The notes: generated by a model from the letters alone, not told the origin. DNA of 34,899 nucleotides from an uncultured Alphaproteobacteria bacterium (GCA_949297415.1 CASFSV010000042.1:1-34899), one strand, 5' to 3'. Positions 8,493 through 17,045 are shown, numbered from the stretch's first letter. Program-made: numbers and translations.

Positions 8493-9182
8493 TTATTTCT
8501 CCAGTTGGTTAAATTCTTTTAGAGCTAATCGTATTAATGTTCCTAAATCGGCTTTAGGATTGTTTAAACAAACCTCTGTTGCAACACGATAAGCATCAAT
8601 TTTTTGATATCCTAGATTGGTTAGTGCTGAAGTAACATCTTCTGTATTGTTATATGTTTGGTTCTCAGAGTCATCTGTATTAGGTGTTTTATTGCGAGGT
8701 TCTTTTGTTGATGTTTTTTCTTCAGATGCTTCTGTTGACAAAGTTGTTTCTAAATCAGAATTTCCCATGTATTCAATGGGGATTGTAACAATTTTATCTT
8801 TTAATTCTGTTACTAGTCGAGCCGCTAATTTAGGACCAACACCCGAAGCTCTGAGAAACGAACTTTTGTCTTGTGCGGCAACGGCTTGTGACAATTGTGC
8901 AGGAGATAATGCACTTAATATGCTTAAACAAACTTTTCCTCCTACTCCTTGTATTTTAGTTAAGGTGTTAAACCATTCTTTTTCCCATGGATTTTGAAAA
9001 CCGAACAGCGTTATACTATCTTCTTTTATTATTGTTTCTATCAATAAAGAAGCGTATTCTCCTTGTTTTAATCTGGAGAGTGAACGTGATGACATATTAA
9101 CGAGATAGCCAACTCCATTAACATCAATGATGCAACAATCTTCTCCAATATTGTCGATAATTCCTTTTAATTTTGCAATCAT
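8493..9182 (-). CDS. ruvA: Holliday junction DNA-binding protein RuvA
   Basis: A 229-residue RuvA with the OB domain (residues 1-65), the helix-hairpin-helix domain ([14 protein letters not shown] and [18 protein letters not shown]), and the RuvB-contacting domain III at the end ([17 protein letters not shown]). It is longer than the roughly 200-residue norm because the flexible linker between domains II and III (about 140-183) is expanded with Glu, Thr, Lys and Asn. A good AGAGGAC ribosome site precedes ATG. ruvC, normally just upstream, lies 6.5 kb away at 15719-16207 on the same strand. Confidence 0.97.
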   Translation of the reverse strand: MIAKLKGIIDNIGEDCCIIDVNGVGYLVNMSSRSLSRLKQGEYASLLIETIIKEDSITLFGFQNPWEKEWFNTLTKIQGVGGKVCLSILSALSPAQLSQAVAAQDKSSFLRASGVGPKLAARLVTELKDKIVTIPIEYMGNSDLETTLSTEASEEKTSTKEPRNKTPNTDDSENQTYNNTEDVTSALTNLGYQKIDAYRVATEVCLNNPKADLGTLIRLALKEFNQLEK

Positions 9183-9318
9183 GTTTTGTCCTCTGTTTTT
9201 TTGTGAGTGTAAAGGTCTTTTGCTTGTCCTTCAAGTGTTTTTTTAGATACCCCCTTTTTATTGGTTGTTTTGGTGCTTATATACGAGGAGATGTTTAAAC
9301 ATTATCAAAGGATAAAAG

Positions 9319-10464
9319 ATGAAAGAAGGTAGAGTGTTTATTTTAGCTTTGTTGTGTTTGATGTGCTCTGAAAATGTTAACGCAGAGGAAATTGTTTCTG
9401 ATTATCAACAGTTTAAAAATAATCTTAATCAAAAATATGGATTGGATTATAATATTGATGTTTCAGTGTTAGGGCAACGCTCTAGTCCTAATGGCAAAAA
9501 TAATGCAGTTCAAGCATATATTTATCCGGAATTTTCTTGGACGACTTTTGATAATCATTATGGTACCGGGACGTTAAATTTTGCGTATACCATTATTCGT
9601 TATGGAAATCATAATGCAAATGATTTAGCAAGCAATTCTGGTTATGTTGCTGGAATTAATGATTATATAAATGATGAAAATCAGTTTGATGAACTTTATT
9701 ATACATATCAATTACCGGGAAAATGGAACTGGTTAACTTTTGCTCTCGGGCAATTTCCACTGTATAATTTTGACGGAACTAATTACGATTCTAATCAGCA
9801 AGTTAATTTCTTAAATGATTCTTTGGCACAAAATGCTTCGGCTTCTTATTCAGATGCTGGGTTGGGTGGGTATATTCAAATTACACCTAATGATGAGTGG
9901 AATTTTACTTTTGGGGGGCAAGATGCAACAAATATTGAGGCTCCTAGTATAAGATTTAATCATTTAGATGAAAATCATTATACTACGTTTGGGTATGTTG
10001 CTTATACTCCTACTATTAAAAATTGGGGGGATGCTGAAATTTCGTTGTTAGTTTATAATCAACCTGCAGTATCTGAACAACCGCAAACAACTAATGGTTG
10101 GTCACTTAATTTGTCGCAAAATATTGGGGAAAAATTTAGTGTTTTTGCTCGGGTAAATGGAGTTAGCGGTAGTATGGAGGAAATTCGACAATCTTGGGTT
10201 TTGGGCGGTGTTTATAATAATCCTTTGGATAGAAATCCTTTGGATCAAATAGGACTTGCTTATGCGTATAATAAAATTGATGAGGCTGCGGTTGGTGAAC
10301 CTATCTCTCATAAAGCTGAACAAATTGTTGAGGCTTATTGGGCTTGGGGAATTGGTGATTTGTTAACCATTACTCCAGATATTCAATTATATATAAATCC
10401 TGCTCTTAATCAAAAATCTGATTATGGTGTTGTTACAAGTTTACGTGCAACTCTGTTTTTCTAA
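9319..10464 (+). CDS. carbohydrate-selective porin, OprB-like outer membrane protein
   Basis: A 381-residue outer membrane beta-barrel with a signal peptide (residues 1-22, cleavage around Asn-Ala-Glu). The sequence alternates polar and hydrophobic residues and ends in Phe, the usual BAM-recognition terminus. The C-terminal segment VEAYWAWGIGDLLTITPDIQLYINPALN resembles the last strands of the OprB family, and FALGQFPLYN in the middle fits its strand pattern. It is a likely channel for sugars or other small solutes. A GGATAAAAG ribosome site precedes the ATG, and a strong terminator follows, so it is monocistronic. Assignment to OprB rather than another porin is moderately secure. Confidence 0.78.
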   Translation: MKEGRVFILALLCLMCSENVNAEEIVSDYQQFKNNLNQKYGLDYNIDVSVLGQRSSPNGKNNAVQAYIYPEFSWTTFDNHYGTGTLNFAYTIIRYGNHNANDLASNSGYVAGINDYINDENQFDELYYTYQLPGKWNWLTFALGQFPLYNFDGTNYDSNQQVNFLNDSLAQNASASYSDAGLGGYIQITPNDEWNFTFGGQDATNIEAPSIRFNHLDENHYTTFGYVAYTPTIKNWGDAEISLLVYNQPAVSEQPQTTNGWSLNLSQNIGEKFSVFARVNGVSGSMEEIRQSWVLGGVYNNPLDRNPLDQIGLAYAYNKIDEAAVGEPISHKAEQIVEAYWAWGIGDLLTITPDIQLYINPALNQKSDYGVVTSLRATLFF

Positions 10465-10484
10465 TTTATAAATTTTTGTCTCCT

Positions 10485-10517
10485 AACCCGTTATTTATTG
10501 TACGATAACGGGTTTTT
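10485..10517 (+). terminator. rho-independent terminator after the porin
   Basis: A perfect 10-bp stem AACCCGTTAT/ATAACGGGTT (10485-10494 with 10505-10514), a 10-nt loop and a run of five T. Confidence 0.8.
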
Positions 10518-10544
10518 AAATACATCGTTTTAAATACATCGTTT
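10517..10544 (+). repeat. tandem copies of 14-mer TAAATACATCGTTT
   Basis: Two exact head-to-tail copies (10517-10530, 10531-10544). A third exact copy is at 558-571 and a variant (TAAATACGCCGTT) at 581-593. All lie in 3' intergenic DNA next to a terminator. Confidence 0.7.
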
Positions 10545-10672
10545 TTTCCAAATTTTGTATTGGCGAATATTTTCGTTGTGTATTATTGGTAATTTCTTGA
10601 TGTTTCTTCTTTTAAAAGGGGGTATTTAATTCATAATTTAATTTCTAATAAAAAGATGAGGTTTTTGAAAAA

Positions 10673-11203
10673 ATGCAAAAGCTAGGAATGTTGGTTTTGG
10701 TAATGTTAATCTCTGCTTGTCAATCTAAACAAGTTATCGTGCCTGCTGTGGTTCATAATGTTAATACAACTCAGGAAGTTGTTGTGGAAAAAGCTCGTTT
10801 GCCTATTATAGGTGAAGTTGAACCTATTTATTTTTTACCGATGAAGTCTCCGTTTGCTGCGAGAATTGATACTGGTGCAACAACATCTTCTTTGGATTGT
10901 AGCGATGTAGAATATTTTGAGCGTGATGGTGAAAAATGGGTGTCTTTTAAACTTAAAAATCGTAAAACCGGTGAAGAACATCTATTTGAAAAGAAAATTG
11001 AACGTTCTTTTAAGGTTAAACGTGCCGGACAAGATGAAAGTCGAAAAGCAGTAAAAATGGATGTTAAGATGGGTGGAGAGGTCTTCTCTGCTGTTTTCTC
11101 TATTGCTGATCGCTCCAATTTTGATTATCAAGGGTTGGTTGGTCGTAATATTTTAACCGGAAGATTTTTGGTTGATACCTCTACTTCTTATACTTTGAAC
11201 TAA
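10673..11203 (+). CDS. lipoprotein with retropepsin-like 'ATP-dependent zinc protease' domain
   Basis: A 176-residue predicted lipoprotein: hydrophobic leader and lipobox LISAC with Cys16. The domain (about 44-175) belongs to the RimK-associated 'Zn protease' family (DUF785, PF05618), which has a retropepsin-like fold; the key ARIDTGATTSSL motif puts the catalytic Asp at 66, and VGRNIL near residue 160 is the family's closing motif. It forms a three-gene unit with the 7TM transglutaminase-like protein and the ATP-grasp ligase downstream. This grouping recurs in proteobacteria and is thought to attach and remove amino acids or peptides on an envelope target. Its substrate is unknown. The stop is 14 bases before the next start. 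Confidence 0.85.
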   Translation: MQKLGMLVLVMLISACQSKQVIVPAVVHNVNTTQEVVVEKARLPIIGEVEPIYFLPMKSPFAARIDTGATTSSLDCSDVEYFERDGEKWVSFKLKNRKTGEEHLFEKKIERSFKVKRAGQDESRKAVKMDVKMGGEVFSAVFSIADRSNFDYQGLVGRNILTGRFLVDTSTSYTLN

Positions 11204-11217
11204 TTAGGGCAATGACT

Positions 11218-12762
11218 ATGAAATTGAATGTGACTAATTTTTTTACTATTAGAAAAGTTTTAAGTCTTTTGTTATTTTGTGCTATTGCTTATTCGGCTTA
11301 TAGCATTTATTATAAAGTTAAATATTGGGGTTTTTCTCTTTCTCCTAAAGCCGTTACAGATGTTTGGACTGTCGATGCTAAAATTTCCTTTATGGCGATT
11401 GACGATAAAGTTAAGGTTTCTCTTGCTGTGCCTAATGATAGAGATGGTTTTAAAATTTTAAGCGAAGAAGTTGTAGCTAAAGGATACAAAATCACGCAAG
11501 ATAAAATTAATAGCCGTGTTATTTTAGAGGGAAATGGTAAAAAAGGGCGACAGAATTTATATTATCGCTTGAGTATTTACGATGATGCGCAAAATGTTGC
11601 TCTCAATTCCTTGTTACCAGCAAAGGTAGAGCGACCTATTTTGTCAGAGGAAGAGAATGTTCAGATGCGTAAAATTTGGGAACTGTCCGAACTTCAAAAA
11701 GGTGATAAAGTTCAAAAGGCTATTTTAGCGATAAATCAGGAGGTTAATAGCCCAACGATGAGCTTGATTTTGCCGCTTAATCATACTTCAAAAGAATTTG
11801 CAGAAAAAGTTATTCAAATTTTGGCTTATAAACGAATTCCTGCTCGTATTGCCAGAGCAATTAAACTTGAAGAAGGGCGTAAAACGGAAAAACCGGATAT
11901 TATGTTGGAAGCTTTTTACGATGGTCATTGGACGCTTTATGATTTGAATACTGCTAAAATCGGATTGCCTAAAAATTGGGTTATTGTGCAAAGAGGTGGA
12001 GTTTCTCTTTTAGATGTTAAAGGTGGTGAGGATTCTACAGTTGTCTTTTCTGTTTTGAAGTCGGTGGCTTCTCCTTTGAAAATGGCTGAGCATCGGGCGA
12101 AGGCGCATGATAAACTTTGGAGTTATAATTATTCGATGTATACTTTGCCGGTATTTGAACAAAATACTTTGAAATGGTTGATGATTTTTCCTCTGGCAAT
12201 CTTAGTTGTTGTTATTATGCGCAATGTTATAGGTGTGTCTACAATGGGAACCTTTACTCCTATGTTGTTGGCAATGGCGTTGGTTAGAACTGGTTTTTGG
12301 TCGGGGTTGATTTGCTTTTCGGTTATGATTGCTCTTGGGTTAGTGATGAGGGCTTTAGTTGCAAAATTGAATTTGTTGCTGGTTCCGAGAATTTCGTTTG
12401 TGGTAATTTTTGTGATTTTACTTATTCAGGTTTTAACAGTTGTAGGGTATAGACTTAATTATACCATTGTTAGTTCAGCTATTTTCTTTCCAATTATTAT
12501 TACTGCGTGGATTATTGAACGCGCTTCTATTACTTGGGAAGAAGAAGGAGCTGTTAATACGTTGAAGGAAATTTTATTTACTTTCATTACAGCTGTTGTT
12601 ACTTACTTTGTTATTAGCAATGAATATGTTCGCCACGTTATGTTTGCTTTCAATGAACTTAATTTGGTTATTTTATTCGTCGTTATGTTGTTAGGTACTT
12701 ATACCGGTTATCGCGTGACGGAATTGATGCGTTTTGCGCCACTTATTCATAAGGAAAATTAA
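11218..12762 (+). CDS. inactive transglutaminase-like protein fused to 7TM domain
   Basis: A 514-residue membrane protein. One transmembrane helix lies near the N-terminus (about 15-30), followed by a large periplasmic transglutaminase-like region (about 35-305; Transglut_i_TM type) and a C-terminal block of seven helices (about 320-505; 7TM_transglut type, with GVSTMGTFTPMLLAMALV). I see no convincing Cys-His-Asp triad in the periplasmic domain, as the family name implies. ATG 11212 is in frame, but AGGG (11206-11209) is only two bases from it and is properly spaced from ATG 11218. The ATP-grasp gene follows after one base. It probably presents the substrate, or acts as membrane scaffold for the ligase/protease pair. 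Confidence 0.88.
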   Translation: MKLNVTNFFTIRKVLSLLLFCAIAYSAYSIYYKVKYWGFSLSPKAVTDVWTVDAKISFMAIDDKVKVSLAVPNDRDGFKILSEEVVAKGYKITQDKINSRVILEGNGKKGRQNLYYRLSIYDDAQNVALNSLLPAKVERPILSEEENVQMRKIWELSELQKGDKVQKAILAINQEVNSPTMSLILPLNHTSKEFAEKVIQILAYKRIPARIARAIKLEEGRKTEKPDIMLEAFYDGHWTLYDLNTAKIGLPKNWVIVQRGGVSLLDVKGGEDSTVVFSVLKSVASPLKMAEHRAKAHDKLWSYNYSMYTLPVFEQNTLKWLMIFPLAILVVVIMRNVIGVSTMGTFTPMLLAMALVRTGFWSGLICFSVMIALGLVMRALVAKLNLLLVPRISFVVIFVILLIQVLTVVGYRLNYTIVSSAIFFPIIITAWIIERASITWEEEGAVNTLKEILFTFITAVVTYFVISNEYVRHVMFAFNELNLVILFVVMLLGTYTGYRVTELMRFAPLIHKEN

Positions 12763-12763
12763 G

Positions 12764-13711
12764 ATGTTCGAGTGGCTCTTTAATGGAAAAAAATTGCGAG
12801 AAAACGGTGTGTTGGGGATGAATGACCGTAATTATTCGGTGATTGCGAAATATAATAAACGTTCTCTCTATACATTGGTTGACGATAAAGTTAAGACAAA
12901 AAGATTGGCTAACAGTATTAACATCAATACTCCAAAAATGATTGGTATTATTGAGTTTCAATATCAAGTTAAAAATCTTTTGGATATTGTTAAAGGATAC
13001 GATTCTTTTGTGATTAAACCTGCTCATGGTAGCGGTGGAAAAGGTGTTTTGGTAATCAAAAAATATGATGCAGAACATTTTTATAGTGCATCAGGTGATG
13101 TCTTGAGTTTTAAAGATGTTTATCAACACGTTTCTAATATACTAAGCGGACTTTTTAGTTTGGGCGGAAAATATGATGTTGCTCTTATTGAAGAGGCTGT
13201 TAATTTTAGTGATGTGTTCAAAAATTTTAGTTATCACGGTGTACCCGATGTTCGCGTTATTGTTTATAAAGGCTTTCCGGCGATGGTTATGATGCGTTTA
13301 GCAACCAAAGAATCCGGTGGTCGGGCTAATTTGCATCAAGGGGCTGTTGGTGTTGGATTGGATGTAAGTACAGGCTTGCCGCTTAATGCTGTTATGCATA
13401 ATAAGCCTATTTTTGAGCATCCTGATACAAAAGCCAATTTAATGGATTTGCGTGTACCATTTTGGCGTGAACATTTGATTATTGGTTCTTTGGCATATGA
13501 TATGACAGGGCTTGGATATTTGGGGGCTGATATTGTTTTAGATGAAAATCGTGGACCGATGATGTTGGAAGTTAATGCTCGTCCAGGTTTGGCAATCCAA
13601 ATTGCAAATGGTAAAGGTCTGAAAACACGCTTGCAAGAAATTGATGAAACCTATCCTTTGGGACTTTCTGCAGAAGAAAGAGTAGATTTTGTCTTGAATC
13701 GAGGAAAATAA
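12764..13711 (+). CDS. ATP-grasp alpha-L-glutamate ligase-like protein
   Basis: A 315-residue ATP-grasp enzyme of the RimK-related type (TIGR02291/ATPgrasp_ST group). The ATP-binding lysine and glycine loop are in FVIKPAHGSGGKGVLVI (K85), and the metal-binding Glu-x-Asn is in MLEVNARPGLAIQIAN near residue 268. Such enzymes form amide bonds between a carboxylate and an amino acid through an acyl phosphate. An upstream in-frame ATG at 12734 lies inside the previous gene; ATG 12764, with AAGGA nine bases before, fits the family's N-terminus (MFEWLFNGKKLRENGVLGMN). It is translationally coupled to the 7TM protein. The acceptor is unknown. Confidence 0.88.
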   Translation: MFEWLFNGKKLRENGVLGMNDRNYSVIAKYNKRSLYTLVDDKVKTKRLANSININTPKMIGIIEFQYQVKNLLDIVKGYDSFVIKPAHGSGGKGVLVIKKYDAEHFYSASGDVLSFKDVYQHVSNILSGLFSLGGKYDVALIEEAVNFSDVFKNFSYHGVPDVRVIVYKGFPAMVMMRLATKESGGRANLHQGAVGVGLDVSTGLPLNAVMHNKPIFEHPDTKANLMDLRVPFWREHLIIGSLAYDMTGLGYLGADIVLDENRGPMMLEVNARPGLAIQIANGKGLKTRLQEIDETYPLGLSAEERVDFVLNRGK

Positions 13712-13768
13712 ATTCCTAAATATTATCCAGAAGGTAAGTTTTGTTATAAAAGATGTAGGGAGCTAAGA

Positions 13769-14374
13769 ATGTCTAATATTTTAGGTAAAAGTGAAACAAA
13801 AAGTTTAGATAAAAGTGATACGAAAAATTTGACTGCAGACGATACTAAGAAAATTGGTATTAGTGAGACCAGAGGAAAGAAAATGAAATATTCTTATAAT
13901 GTTACAGATCCTGAAAATGCGTTAGTTATGAAATTGAAGGATGGCGATGTTGTAATTGAAATGTATCCTGATGCGGCACCAAATCATGTTGCCAGAATAA
14001 AAGAATTGGTGCGTCAGGGGTTTTATAATGGTTTGAAGTTTCATCGTGTTATTGAGGGATTTATGGCGCAAACAGGATGTCCTTTAGGAAATGGAACTGG
14101 TGGTAGTGGTAAAAAATTGAAGGCTGAATTTAATACAATTCCACATACAAGAGGTATTGTTTCTATGGCGCGTGCTATGCATCCGGATTCAGCTGATAGT
14201 CAATTTTTTATTTGTTATGATGATTGTCCTCATTTGGATGGACAATATACGGTTTGGGGTAAAGTCGTTTCCGGTATGGAATTTGTTGATAAAATTAAAA
14301 AAGGCGGTGGCTATAATGGTATGGTTAGCCAGCCGGATGAAATTATTAGTATGCAAGTTATTGCAGATTTATAA
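13769..14374 (+). CDS. cyclophilin-type peptidyl-prolyl isomerase with repetitive N-terminal tail
   Basis: The catalytic domain (about residues 45-201) is a cyclophilin: LKFHRVIEGFMAQTG with the active-site Arg, SADSQFFI, and LDGQYTVWGKVV with the conserved Trp. It catalyses cis-trans isomerisation of Xaa-Pro bonds. Residues 1-38 are a hydrophilic tail with four imperfect copies of a Ser/Asp-Glu/Asp-Thr-Lys/Arg unit (KSETK, KSDTK, ADDTK, ISETR). There is no signal peptide, so it is cytoplasmic. Two starts are possible: ATG 13769 (AGGGAG ten bases upstream) and ATG 13883 (AGAGGAAAG upstream), the latter giving a bare 163-residue cyclophilin. Both may be used. It is separate from the ATP-grasp operon by 57 bases. 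Confidence 0.93.
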   Translation: MSNILGKSETKSLDKSDTKNLTADDTKKIGISETRGKKMKYSYNVTDPENALVMKLKDGDVVIEMYPDAAPNHVARIKELVRQGFYNGLKFHRVIEGFMAQTGCPLGNGTGGSGKKLKAEFNTIPHTRGIVSMARAMHPDSADSQFFICYDDCPHLDGQYTVWGKVVSGMEFVDKIKKGGGYNGMVSQPDEIISMQVIADL

Positions 14375-14398
14375 AAGTTAAAATAAGTAGTTTTTTTG

Positions 14399-14425
14399 AA
14401 AGGCGTTCTGTTGGGCGCCTTTTTC
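14399..14425 (+). terminator. rho-independent terminator after the cyclophilin gene
   Basis: Stem AAAGGCG/CGCCTTT (14399-14405 with 14416-14422), a 10-nt loop, then T-rich sequence. Confidence 0.75.
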
Positions 14426-14511
14426 TTTGAAATAAACATTGACAAAAAAATGCTTTTTGTTTTAATGTTTTGGCAAAATGAAATTATTGTAAAATCTAAA
14501 ATTTTTATGAG

Positions 14512-15648
14512 ATGAAAAATATTATTTTGAAACAAGTTAACGCGATAGGCGCAGAACTTGGCTTTCCATTTTATGTTTATCCCGACGGAACTTGCGGTAA
14601 ATCAATGGTTTCAGGAGGACTTAACGCAGTTATGGTGGTTAAAAAGAAATTTCCGGTTGAAGAACTTAAATCGGATTTTCTGACCGGTTCTCAAGGCTCG
14701 GATGAAAATGTTTTGGCTCATTTGACCGAAATTGGTAATCAGTTGGGCTTTCCTCTTTATGTGTATGCAGACGGAACATGTGGTTTAACACCTACTTCAG
14801 AGGTTAACAAATTTCCGTTTACGATGATGGTTAAAAAGCCGTTTATTGTTAATCAGATGGTGATTGAGTCTGATGATGCTGTAAATTCTGTTTCTTCTAC
14901 CGCTAAAAAAGCAACCTCCTATCCTCGTTCAAATTGGACTTTGCCGGCGCCTCAGGTTTTTACGCCGACAGATGAAGAGTTAAAAATTCTTGAAAAAGCT
15001 CGGGAAAAAGTGCGGAAAAGAAGTTATTTAGACGAAGATACTGAAAGAGTTTATCTTTGTTTTTCTACAGATAAAGAATTTGAATATTTTGTTTTGAATA
15101 GAATTTTATCAGGTTCTAACGAAAAATATATTCTTTTACGTGGAACGCAAGATTTGGTTAAAAAGTATGTTCTTAAGCATTGCTGGGATGATGCTGTTGA
15201 AGATCTTATGGCGGAGCGTTGTTCTGATGACGTTATTTTAGCTTATTTTAGTAAGTGGCTTGTTCGTGTTAAGGTAATAGAAAAATTACTAGAATTGGGT
15301 CGATTTGAGTTGATTGAGAAAATCCCAAAGGTTAGCAATTTGGATGCTCGTAGGTCGTGTTCAGATAGGCATGTCGCAGCTATTATCAAAGCAGGTCATT
15401 CGGAATTGCTAAAAACACAAATTAGGAAACATGGTTTTCGTTATGAAGATGATGTCGAGGCACTTATTAAAACCGGAAATGTGGAAATGATAAAGTATTT
15501 TTTGGATTATCATTCTCTTTCTGAAAGTGCTCAAAAAGAGTTGATAGAGCTTGGTAACGCTCAGTTGGTTAAAATTTATCAAGAAAGATATGGCTTTTGC
15601 TCTGATTCTCTTAAATTGGCTAAATGGCGTGGGGTACTTTGTGCTTGA
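14512..15648 (+). CDS. two-repeat (GFPxYVYxDGTCG) protein with helical C-terminal repeats, unknown function
   Basis: A 378-residue protein I cannot assign to a family. The N-terminus holds two copies of a roughly 40-residue unit: residues 9-48 and 71-111, both with IGxxLGFPxYVYxDGTCG followed by a strand ending in MVVKKKF or MMVKKPF. A low-complexity linker (about 115-150) leads to a charged helical segment, then a run of degenerate ankyrin/HEAT-like units (starting near 210, 262, 294, 321 and 347) with the pattern small-Gly-x-x-Glu-Leu-hydrophobic-Lys. There is no signal peptide or membrane helix. The start ATG has only a weak GAG before it. It ends before a strong terminator and converges on ruvC. 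Confidence 0.75.
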   Translation: MKNIILKQVNAIGAELGFPFYVYPDGTCGKSMVSGGLNAVMVVKKKFPVEELKSDFLTGSQGSDENVLAHLTEIGNQLGFPLYVYADGTCGLTPTSEVNKFPFTMMVKKPFIVNQMVIESDDAVNSVSSTAKKATSYPRSNWTLPAPQVFTPTDEELKILEKAREKVRKRSYLDEDTERVYLCFSTDKEFEYFVLNRILSGSNEKYILLRGTQDLVKKYVLKHCWDDAVEDLMAERCSDDVILAYFSKWLVRVKVIEKLLELGRFELIEKIPKVSNLDARRSCSDRHVAAIIKAGHSELLKTQIRKHGFRYEDDVEALIKTGNVEMIKYFLDYHSLSESAQKELIELGNAQLVKIYQERYGFCSDSLKLAKWRGVLCA

Positions 15649-15669
15649 TGTGACAACTTGGTTAATAAT

Positions 15670-15704
15670 AAAAAGGCTTTCTCTTGATTGAGGGAGCCTT
15701 TTTT
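15670..15704. terminator. bidirectional terminator between converging genes
   Basis: Nine-bp stem AAAAAGGCT/AGCCTTTTT (15670-15678 with 15695-15703) with T-runs on both strands; serves the plus-strand repeat-protein gene and minus-strand ruvC. Confidence 0.8.
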
Positions 15705-15718
15705 GTTTGGGTATTTTG

Positions 15719-16207
15719 TTATACGGCGTGATCTTTGTATGAATTGCGTAGATTGCAATGGGTTATTGCAATCGCTAGAGCATCAGAAGAGTCATTGTTT
15801 TTAGGTTGGCAACCGGGGAGAAGAATTTTTACCATCGTTTCAACTTGGTTTTTATCCGCTTTTCCGATTCCGGTTAGTGCTTTTTTGATTTTGTTGGGTT
15901 CATATTCAAACAAAGGAATATTGTAAAGTGCCGGCATTAAAAAAACGACACCTCTTGCCATACTTAATTTTAAAGAGGTTTCTGGGTTGGTGTTCAGAAA
16001 TGTTATTTCTATTGATGCTTCATCTGGTTTGTATAGCTCGATAATTTTTTGAAGTTCGGTAAAAATTGTATGTAATCGTGCTGATAGAGATGCTTTGGCT
16101 GAAGTTGGAATAAAACCGTCTGCCACATAGGACAGACGGTTTCCGTTTATATCAATTATTCCCCAACCAGTGGAGGATATGCTCGGGTCTAAACCCAAAA
16201 CACGCAT
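15719..16207 (-). CDS. ruvC: crossover junction endodeoxyribonuclease RuvC
   Basis: A 162-residue Holliday junction resolvase with an RNase H-like fold. The four catalytic acids are visible: D7 in LGLDPSISSTGWG, E67 in SIEITFLNTNP, and D139 and D142 in NNDSSDALAIAITH. The usual EEVF is IEITF here, but the catalytic Glu is kept. Its ATG shares an A with the yebC stop (TAATG), and GGAGG lies just upstream inside yebC, so the two are co-translated. ruvA and ruvB, its usual downstream neighbours, begin 6.5 kb further on. Confidence 0.96.
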   Translation of the reverse strand: MRVLGLDPSISSTGWGIIDINGNRLSYVADGFIPTSAKASLSARLHTIFTELQKIIELYKPDEASIEITFLNTNPETSLKLSMARGVVFLMPALYNIPLFEYEPNKIKKALTGIGKADKNQVETMVKILLPGCQPKNNDSSDALAIAITHCNLRNSYKDHAV

Positions 16208-16962
16208 TATTCAGCCTCCAATTGAGTCATAATTTCTTCTGCAATTTCAGCATTGTGGTAAACGTGTTGAACATCTTCATCATCTTCTAAAGCGTCAACA
16301 AATTCTAAGAATTTTTTAGCTGTTTCCAAATCGGTAATTTCAGTTTTTACTGTTGGTTTCCAGTCTAAGCGAGAAGCCGAAGGGGTACCAAATTTCTTTT
16401 CTAACGCGTCGGTTACAACAGATAGGTCATCCGGTAAAGTTTCAATAGCGTGGATTTCTCCATCAGATACAACATCGTTTGCTCCGGCTTCCAATGCTTC
16501 TTCAAACATCTTATCTGCGTCTGCAACGCTTGCAGGATATTCAATGTATCCGATACGTTCAAAGTTGAAAGATACGGAACCTGTTTCACCCATAGCACCA
16601 CCACGTTTACCAAAAATAGAACGTACGTTACTTGCTGTGCGATTTTTGTTATCGGTTAATGCTTCTACAATAACGGCAACTTTGTTTGGTGAGAAACCTT
16701 CATAACGCATGGTTGTAAAGTCTGCACCACCGGCGACTTGAGTTGCTTTGGCAATAGCACGTTCAATGTTGTCTTTTGGCATACTTTCTGCTCTTGCAGC
16801 TTGAATAGCCAATCTTAAACGTGGGTTTTTATCTGGTTCAGGTAGGCCACTTTTAGCGGCAACTGTGATTTCTCTAGCGAGTTTTGCAAATACTTTTGCT
16901 TTTTTTGCATCTTGTGCACCTTTACGGTACATAATGTTCTTAAATTGGGAGTGTCCTGACAT
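16207..16962 (-). CDS. yebC: YebC/PmpR family protein
   Basis: A 251-residue YebC-family protein, beginning with the hallmark MSGHSQFKNIMYRKGAQDAKKAK. YebC proteins are described as transcriptional regulators and, more recently, as translation factors relieving ribosome stalling at polyproline stretches; which applies here is not decidable. The first gene of the yebC-ruvC pair. A GGAGATG-type ribosome site precedes the ATG. The length is normal. Confidence 0.97.
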   Translation of the reverse strand: MSGHSQFKNIMYRKGAQDAKKAKVFAKLAREITVAAKSGLPEPDKNPRLRLAIQAARAESMPKDNIERAIAKATQVAGGADFTTMRYEGFSPNKVAVIVEALTDNKNRTASNVRSIFGKRGGAMGETGSVSFNFERIGYIEYPASVADADKMFEEALEAGANDVVSDGEIHAIETLPDDLSVVTDALEKKFGTPSASRLDWKPTVKTEITDLETAKKFLEFVDALEDDEDVQHVYHNAEIAEEIMTQLEAE

Positions 16963-17045
16963 TTAGCATCTCCATAATATCTGTTAGTTAATGTTCTTGT
17001 TGTTTTTTTCTATAAAATCATATGAGAAAAAGTGCAAGTATTTTA

